NCBI GenBank assembly: GCA_016508695.1
Contig: VNKQ01000006.1
Location: 434,001-498,000, forward strand
Direction of reading: 5' to 3'
From: Hyphodiscus hymeniophilus
Taxonomy: Eukaryota > Ascomycota > Leotiomycetes > Helotiales > Hyphodiscaceae
Length of the DNA: 64,000 bases
This document shows, piece by piece, positions 58,797 to 64,000 of this stretch. The notes under the pieces were generated by a model that was not told the origin of the DNA, did not search any database, and worked only from the letters and a program-made list of their open reading frames with translations. Made by a program: the position numbers and the translations under genes. Position 1 is the first letter of the stretch; each line of letters begins with the position of its first letter.

Positions 58797-59209
58797 GTGC
58801 GATAGGGCTCGTGGCGATGATGGTTGATGAGAGGTGTATGTCGAAAATCGACGCGATCAAGACACACGAACACCCAACGCGCCCACGTGACGACACAACT
58901 CGATAAAGTGGCTTTTAGTCTACAGTAAAGTACCACCCGAATCGGTTCCTTCTCAATCCCATCGACTTCGCTATACCTAGGTACTTCTGGATGCCAGCTT
59001 ACGATACGTGTATACACGAGTTGCGAGTGCTGGTTTGCTTTGGAGCCTTTCTTACGAAGAAACAAGAATCTTAGTACATTCAGGTGTGCTGCGGTGTGAC
59101 AGGAGCTCTTCCAAGAATCGAACCCGGACGACTAGAGTCCTCAGCTTTCGAATACCTCGAACAACTCCCTTCGCACTTTCGATAGTGATCATACTACCCC
59201 GTCCGAATT
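58797..59209. promoter_or_regulatory. bidirectional promoter between uvsB and cox16
   Basis: 413 bp between divergent start codons. It contains ACGCG at 58877-58881, a match to the core of the MluI cell-cycle box bound by MBF, immediately followed by CACGTG at 58884-58889. The first could serve S-phase expression of uvsB; this is inference from motif identity only. Confidence 0.45.
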
Positions 59210-59678
59210 ATGGCAGTATTTCCAAACCGCAAATTCCGCGGCACCGCCGAAGCCAATACAATCGCAGCTCGCTACCGTTCGGCGCTCGCAAGACACCCAT
59301 TCATGCTGTTCGGGCTCCCCTTCATCGCAACCATGGTTGCCGGCTCCTTTTTCCTTACGCCTGCGACGGCTATACGATACGAGAAACACGATCGTAGGGT
59401 CAGGAGGCTGAGCAAGGAGGAGGAATTAGGCATTGGAAAAGCTGGAAGGAAGGTTGATATGAAAGAGGAGTACTATGTGAGTCGATCTCACCTTTCGTTC
59501 CGGATTACATTCAGCTAGGAGGGATATATTCTTGAGTCGACGAGATGGAAACGCAGATTTGAGGGATATGGGCTGTGCTAATGATGTGGTTTCACAGAGA
59601 CTTGCGGCGAAGGATTTGGATGATTGGGAGCAGAAGCGCGTCAAAAGACTTGCTGGAGAACATGATGGTGTGCTGTAG
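59210..59678 (+). CDS. cox16: cytochrome c oxidase assembly protein Cox16
   Basis: Exons 59210-59476 and 59598-59678; 115 aa. Small mitochondrial inner-membrane protein needed for assembly of complex IV (Cox1/Cox2 modules). The N-terminus is basic (FPNRKFRGT...RYRSALARHP), then a single membrane segment MLFGLPFIATMVAGSFFLTP (about 42-61). The family core TPATAIRYEKHDRRV and the C-terminal RLAAKDLDDWEQKRVKRLAG confirm the match. The second exon is needed for the conserved C-terminus; without it the frame ends in unrelated sequence. Intron 120 bp, donor GTGAGT, acceptor CAG. Confidence 0.95.
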
Positions 59679-60116
59679 ATCAGCCAGGATTGAATGAGGG
59701 CGCTGGATGGATTGGCAGCGGAAGAGATTATGCTACGTCAATGTCTATAAAATCGGGCACGAGACCTAGAAGAACCATGCCGCCAAGAGAGTCAGGGCGA
59801 TGTCCTATGGACGGGCAAGGCAATGGATGGAACAGCATACCGGAGAGATGTTTGGCACTACAGTCAAACTGGTGGGTGGGCAATAATTCCCCTTTCGAAC
59901 CTCAGGCGGAATGGAGCTCGTGGATGATAAAAGGCCACGGAGGAACAACGTCCAGATTCACAAGAGACAGACTCTACTCAAATGTCAGAACACATTCTAC
60001 TTTTAATTCGCATCATAGTCATGAATTCGCAAAGAGTTCGACTGTTCAAGGAACGGAAGCGGTGAGGCTTCCGCAACTTTCCATTGCATATATCAAAACC
60101 TCCTTCATTCTAAAAA
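59679..60116. other. intergenic between convergent genes, no gene seen
   Basis: 440 bp between cox16 and dak1. A + strand frame (59690-60214) overlaps the dak1 end and looks like chance. Confidence 0.4.
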
Positions 60117-62183
60117 CTATTTTCTTCCCTCACTACCATCATACAACCCCTTTACCCAAACCATCAGCGCCCAGGCTCCCGGATCTGGAACCCTCTGCTC
60201 CTCACCCCCAGTGACGGCAACATAACTCGCCCTCCCAAAAGCAGGCTTCAGCTCCTTCGTCCCCTCCGCTGCACTCTCTGCCCTCTCAACAGCCTTCCCC
60301 AAAGCTCTCGTCTTATCCAACTCCTCTGTAAAAGGAAGCAACACATCCATGACAGTGCGATCACCTACCCTCGCCCCTGTATAGTTTTTCAAGCTTTCCA
60401 CCGCGCTCGCAAGTGCAGGCGCAAAGATCCCCATCAATTCTCCTTTTTCAGCCTTCGAATTTTCTCTTTGACTTCGGAGAGAACTCGCAAGGGCGGCAAG
60501 TAAGATCCCCAGTATCGCTCCTAAGGTACCACCCATATCGTCCACTGCATCGATAATCTTATACAAGATCTCAAAAACCGAACCAGTTTTCGCGGCCCCT
60601 GAATCCAGGATCTTGAGAATGGCTTCGGAGACGCCCTTAACACCTTCCCCACAATCCCCATCCCCCATCTCCATATCCCATTTCGTCAAGTCCGGTTCCG
60701 ACTCCACAGCTCGCTCGCATGCAAGTCTGATACTCGCCTCCAAGATAGCAGGATCGATTTTGATATCCTCATCTCCAATCTTCGTCTGCGTCGAGATATC
60801 TATACCTGGTGCCGCAGCCCTCTTTTCCTTTGTCGACGAGTTTGCGAGGACATTAGGCCAAGCCGGGGCTTTGGTCTCCGCTCCAAGCAGACCCATCAGT
60901 TCATCCACCGTCGTTTTACTTTCCTTGGCAGCAGCTGTCAGATTACAGAGGGTGATTGAGAATCCGGGCCCATTAAGTGACGTCTCGAATACGCCAGAGT
61001 AGATCTTAGTTGGTTTGATATCCCACTCCTTATCCAGCTGTTCCAATGTCTCATGCGTCAACGCTCCTAATTCTAGATTTGACAAGCCACCGTAATTATT
61101 GATGAGAAGGACCGTGTAATCATTCTCGTTGAATTTTACGAAGGCGCGCTCTTCATCATTCTGATCGCAAATCAGGTGAAGAAGCCTCGATATGAGGTCT
61201 TCTACTGAAGGGAATGGCGACACTTTTTGAGCTCCCTGTTTTGGACCACGCTGTTCAGCCAAATCATGGTATTGGTTAAAATGGAAGGGAGGGAGAGTGA
61301 CTTACAGGCTCATTGTGAATCCCAGCACCTATCACACAAACGTCTTCTCCTATCTCATCATGGTTCTGTCGGCCTGGGACATGGCAGTGATCGAGCGCAC
61401 TGCCAATTGACACCAGTTGGTCATTGACAGCTTTACCGATTTCTACGCAGCGTTCGAAGGAATAGTCTTGCACTGCTGCGGCACCCAGTATTTTCATGGC
61501 TGCATTTTGTTAGTCAATTTCCAGCTTCTTCCACCCGTTTATTGGGAATACCAATGAGCATTGGAACTCAAGGCATCAGAATAAAAACTAAGGAAACTCA
61601 CTAATGACGTTGCCCGCCAACCCCCTCCGCCCAACCTTCTCGGCCCTACTTCTCGGAATAGAAACATCATCCGTAGCTGGCAGAACAACGCACTTCTTTG
61701 CCAGCCCAGCAGCGAGAGCCCTCTCGGCCGCTAGTCCGAAATGCAGTTTATCACCAGTATAATTGGTGATCAACAAAATGGTGCCGTTCTCAGAAGGAAC
61801 AGTGGCGATAGCGGAAAGGACTTGCTTCATTGATGGGGAAGCGAAGATGTCGCCACAAGCAACGGCTGATAACAAGCCGCTGCCTACGTAGCCCGCCCTA
61901 ATTGAACTTTCAGCATCTGATCAAGACTCGAGGTTTGGTTGCGACGTGGTAAAAAAAGAGGAAAAGATACGAAGACAAGGTGTCTAAGTACGTACCATGC
62001 GGGCTCATGACCACTTCCTCCACCGGATATCAAAGCCACTTGGGAAGTCTTGTGAGATGTGTTTAGGACTACTCTTTGGTCTGCGATAAGTGCTAACTCG
62101 GGATTGGCGGCGACAAGAGCGGTGATGGCACGTGGGACAAGTGTGTTTACTGCAGTTTCCGGGAAGTAGTGTTTTGTTGTCAT
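60117..62183 (-). CDS. dak1: dihydroxyacetone kinase
   Basis: Four exons: 62183-61996, 61897-61602, 61499-61306, 61235-60117; 598 aa, the normal size of single-chain ATP-dependent Dha kinases. It phosphorylates dihydroxyacetone to DHAP in glycerol and methanol-type catabolism and in detoxification. The DhaK domain: ALISGGGSGHEPAWAGYVGSGLL (52-74, spanning intron 1), NYTGDKLHFGLA, and CVIGAGIHNEPGA, whose histidine is the residue that binds the substrate carbonyl. The DhaL ATP-binding domain near 405-598 has EMGDGDCGEGVKG and DDMGGTLGAILGILLAAL, with Asp residues that hold Mg-ATP, and ARVGDRTVMDVLLPF. Splice sites are standard (GTACGT, GTGAGT, GTAAGT donors). Confidence 0.95.
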
Positions 62184-63183
62184 CTCGACGGACTTTGATT
62201 TATGATTTCCTCGACTTATTAATAAGAGAACTTTAGTAAGGATTTGCTGAAATACTAAGTGACTTGCTCAGAGGTTTGTAGTGAGTGATGTCAGGTGGTG
62301 ATATGCCAACTTAAGCGCACAACCGGAGGGTGGATGAAGACTAATTAACAGAAACAACAAATATGAATAGAAAAACAGACAGTTTTCGAGACGATAGGAA
62401 GATTTTATAGCGAGGTGAAGATGTTTAGGTGAGGTCTGCTGGAAATGAAGCTCTACTGTTCTCCGAGCTCGCTCATCCGCGGTAGTTCGAAAGAGGCAAT
62501 CCGAGGATTTACCCCGCCGCAGCAGTTTATGGAGTACATGACCCCTCATTGAGTCACGTGATTGCGGTCATTTATCCACGGGGCGGCTGTGTTTCTATCA
62601 AGATTTTTAACTCCGGCAGGTATTTGGTTTGGCCTATCATGTTGTTCAACAGCATTTAATATAAAAGTTGGAGCGGCCGCTTTGACAGCTATTGGTACGA
62701 GCGATGATTTGAATACACTTGGACCTCTAGAGCAAGGCCCCCATCGGCCACAGCAGCTCAAACATTTTGAGTTGATTCGGGACACATCTTTGAGTGCTTT
62801 CAGGACGAACCTAATAAGCCTTGATCGCGAAGCTCTTGATTGTTTTTTAAGAGAACCTAAAACGAGTTCCCGCCCTGCTTTCCAGCCGCTCAAAATGCCT
62901 CAAGTGATATTGATTGTTAGAGAAGGGGTCGAGTAGGCATCCAGGTAGGTAGGTGGATTTCAGCCCTGCCACGCGGACGAACCCTGGCCGAATAGGCCGC
63001 TCCTCCGCCCGCTCCATCGGCCGCATGCGCCGCATACAACGAGGACGGGAATATATGTAGAAGTATCATAAACCTCTTTATTTCTCGGTTCATAAGTTCA
63101 TCCTTTTATCACACCTATTTTGTAGTACGGCTCAATATCAATCTCCCCATCATCTCCACGAACACGGTCAGCTTTCTTTCAAA
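62184..63183. other. intergenic between divergent genes dak1 and the SDR
   Basis: 1 kb with the two promoters. Frames on both strands (62562-62936 +, 62893-62546 -) lack recognisable content, and the first has no ATG start. An AGGTAGGTAGGT run lies at 62943-62954. Confidence 0.4.
62554..62561. promoter_or_regulatory. TCACGTGA palindrome upstream of dak1
   Basis: Perfect CACGTG E-box palindrome about 370 bp upstream of the dak1 start codon. Binding by a bHLH factor is a guess from the motif. Confidence 0.35.
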
Positions 63184-64000
63184 ATGCATGTCCGACAGAC
63201 TCTTTCCGAGTTCTGCCCCCCAAGCCAACGTTTACAGAGGATGACTTACCCTCACTCGTTGGTAAAACATATCTCATCACTGGCGGAGCAGCAGGCATTG
63301 GCAAAGAGCTCGCCCGAATACTCTATATGGCAAATGCGACAGTCTATATCGCGGGCCGCAGTCTCACCAACATTGAAACGGCAACCAGGGAAATCATGGA
63401 GAAGCCCAGTAGCGGACAAATACTACCCTTGGTTCTAGATCTTGCCAATCTACCAACCATCAAAGGAGCAGTTGAGGAACTCAAAACCAAGGTCACGAAG
63501 ATAGAGGCAGTCTTTTTCAATGCGGGTGTTATGACACCACCACGAGGCAGCAAAACAGTTCAGAATTACGAGCTGCAATGGGGAACCAACGTTGTCGGAC
63601 ACTTCCTCCTTCAGAAACTTCTGTTACCTCTGCTTCTTTCATCTGCAAAGTCGTCTGAGGTACGAATTCTATGGACATCTTCCGACGGCCACAACATGTC
63701 TCCGTCGCCAGATGGAATTTTCTGGGATGATATCAATGGCGACAAAACGAACCTGGGCTCATGGAGTCTGTACGCGCAGAGCAAAGCCGGAAACGTGATC
63801 CTAGCGGCGGAGACAGCTAGAAGATATGGAGGAGAAAATATCATATCAGCCAGTCTCAATCCTGGCCATCTGAAGACAGACCTTCAGAGGCATTCCGACT
63901 CCATCTTTATGGGCCTGATAGAGAAAGCGCTTCTATACGATGCGCGGTACGGTGCTCTCACTACGCTCTCCGCTGGCTTGTCGAACAAATTGAGTAAGGA
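63184..64000 (+). CDS. short-chain dehydrogenase/reductase, 3' truncated by window edge, N-terminus frameshifted
   Basis: NAD(P)-dependent oxidoreductase. One frame is open from 63126 to the end of the window and carries the SDR signatures: TYLITGGAAGIGKELA (cofactor-binding TGxxxGxG), VFFNAGVMTPP (NAG), the catalytic Ser strand ILWTSSDG, and SLYAQSKAGN (YxxxK). This frame has no ATG at its start: the upstream reading begins PPKPTFTEDDLPSL, typical of fungal light-induced/bli-4-like SDRs. The plausible start ATG at 63184 (MHVRQTLSEFCPP) is in another frame, joining at the six-C run 63216-63221. One missing C would reconcile them. A non-coding start or an unseen first exon are alternatives. 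The C-terminus is outside the window. Confidence 0.75.

Noticed and set aside
59105..59150. possible tRNA gene on the minus strand (GGGTTCGATTC word)
   Set aside because: A T-arm can be drawn only with two G-U pairs, and no D-arm or acceptor stem could be matched.
59690..60214. 174-codon + strand frame
   Set aside because: Overlaps the conserved C-terminus of dihydroxyacetone kinase on the other strand and has no recognisable content.
62562..62936. 124-codon + strand frame between dak1 and the SDR
   Set aside because: Starts at TTG, no recognisable content, and a competing minus-strand frame overlaps it fully.

Overview
The window is nuclear DNA of a filamentous ascomycete (Pezizomycotina). 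Evidence seen: genes with many 43-65 bp introns (GTRNGT donors, RCTRAC-like branch points); single-copy fungal housekeeping genes; a hacA-type bZIP gene with a 20-nt non-spliceosomal intron; and retrotransposons decayed by transitions only, the signature of repeat-induced point mutation (RIP). A leotiomycete is my guess from general resemblance and is not proven. All exon models were built by hand from splice signals and reading frame.

Left arm (1-10.7 kb), compact and GC-balanced: Mediator subunit Med17 (+), a PARP-type zinc-finger protein (+), the WD40 ribosome-assembly chaperone Sqt1 (-), and a 4-coumarate-CoA-ligase-like enzyme ending in a peroxisomal AKL signal (-).

Accessory island (10.7-31.9 kb): two AT-rich blocks are degenerate LTR retrotransposons. 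One is Ty3/Gypsy (minus strand, 10718-17157, 142-bp LTRs, TSD catgt/catat). The other is Ty1/Copia (plus strand, 25754-31734, 163-bp LTRs, TSD gttat). Between them lies normal-GC DNA with a two-tier minisatellite and an intact seven-exon gene for a 946-aa AlkB-like 2OG-Fe(II) dioxygenase with two zinc ribbons. The Copia element sits inside a short-chain dehydrogenase gene; the two halves of the broken frame lie on either side of it.

Right arm (32.4-64 kb), mostly housekeeping: Mtr-like amino-acid permease (-), hacA (-), a doubtful hypothetical ORF (-), tRNA adenosine deaminase Tad2 (+), complex I 20.9-kDa subunit (-), Csm3/Swi3 (+), a 508-bp TA-flanked MITE, the Ski2 helicase (+), a small membrane ORF (-), the ATR/Mec1/UvsB kinase on 13 exons (-), Cox16 (+) divergent from it, dihydroxyacetone kinase (-), and at the right edge a partial SDR (+) whose N-terminus looks frameshifted at a C-tract.

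These genes do not form a pathway cluster. Loose themes are replication-stress and genome maintenance (Csm3, UvsB, possibly the AlkB protein), mitochondrial respiration (complex I subunit, Cox16) and RNA processing (Tad2, Ski2, Sqt1).
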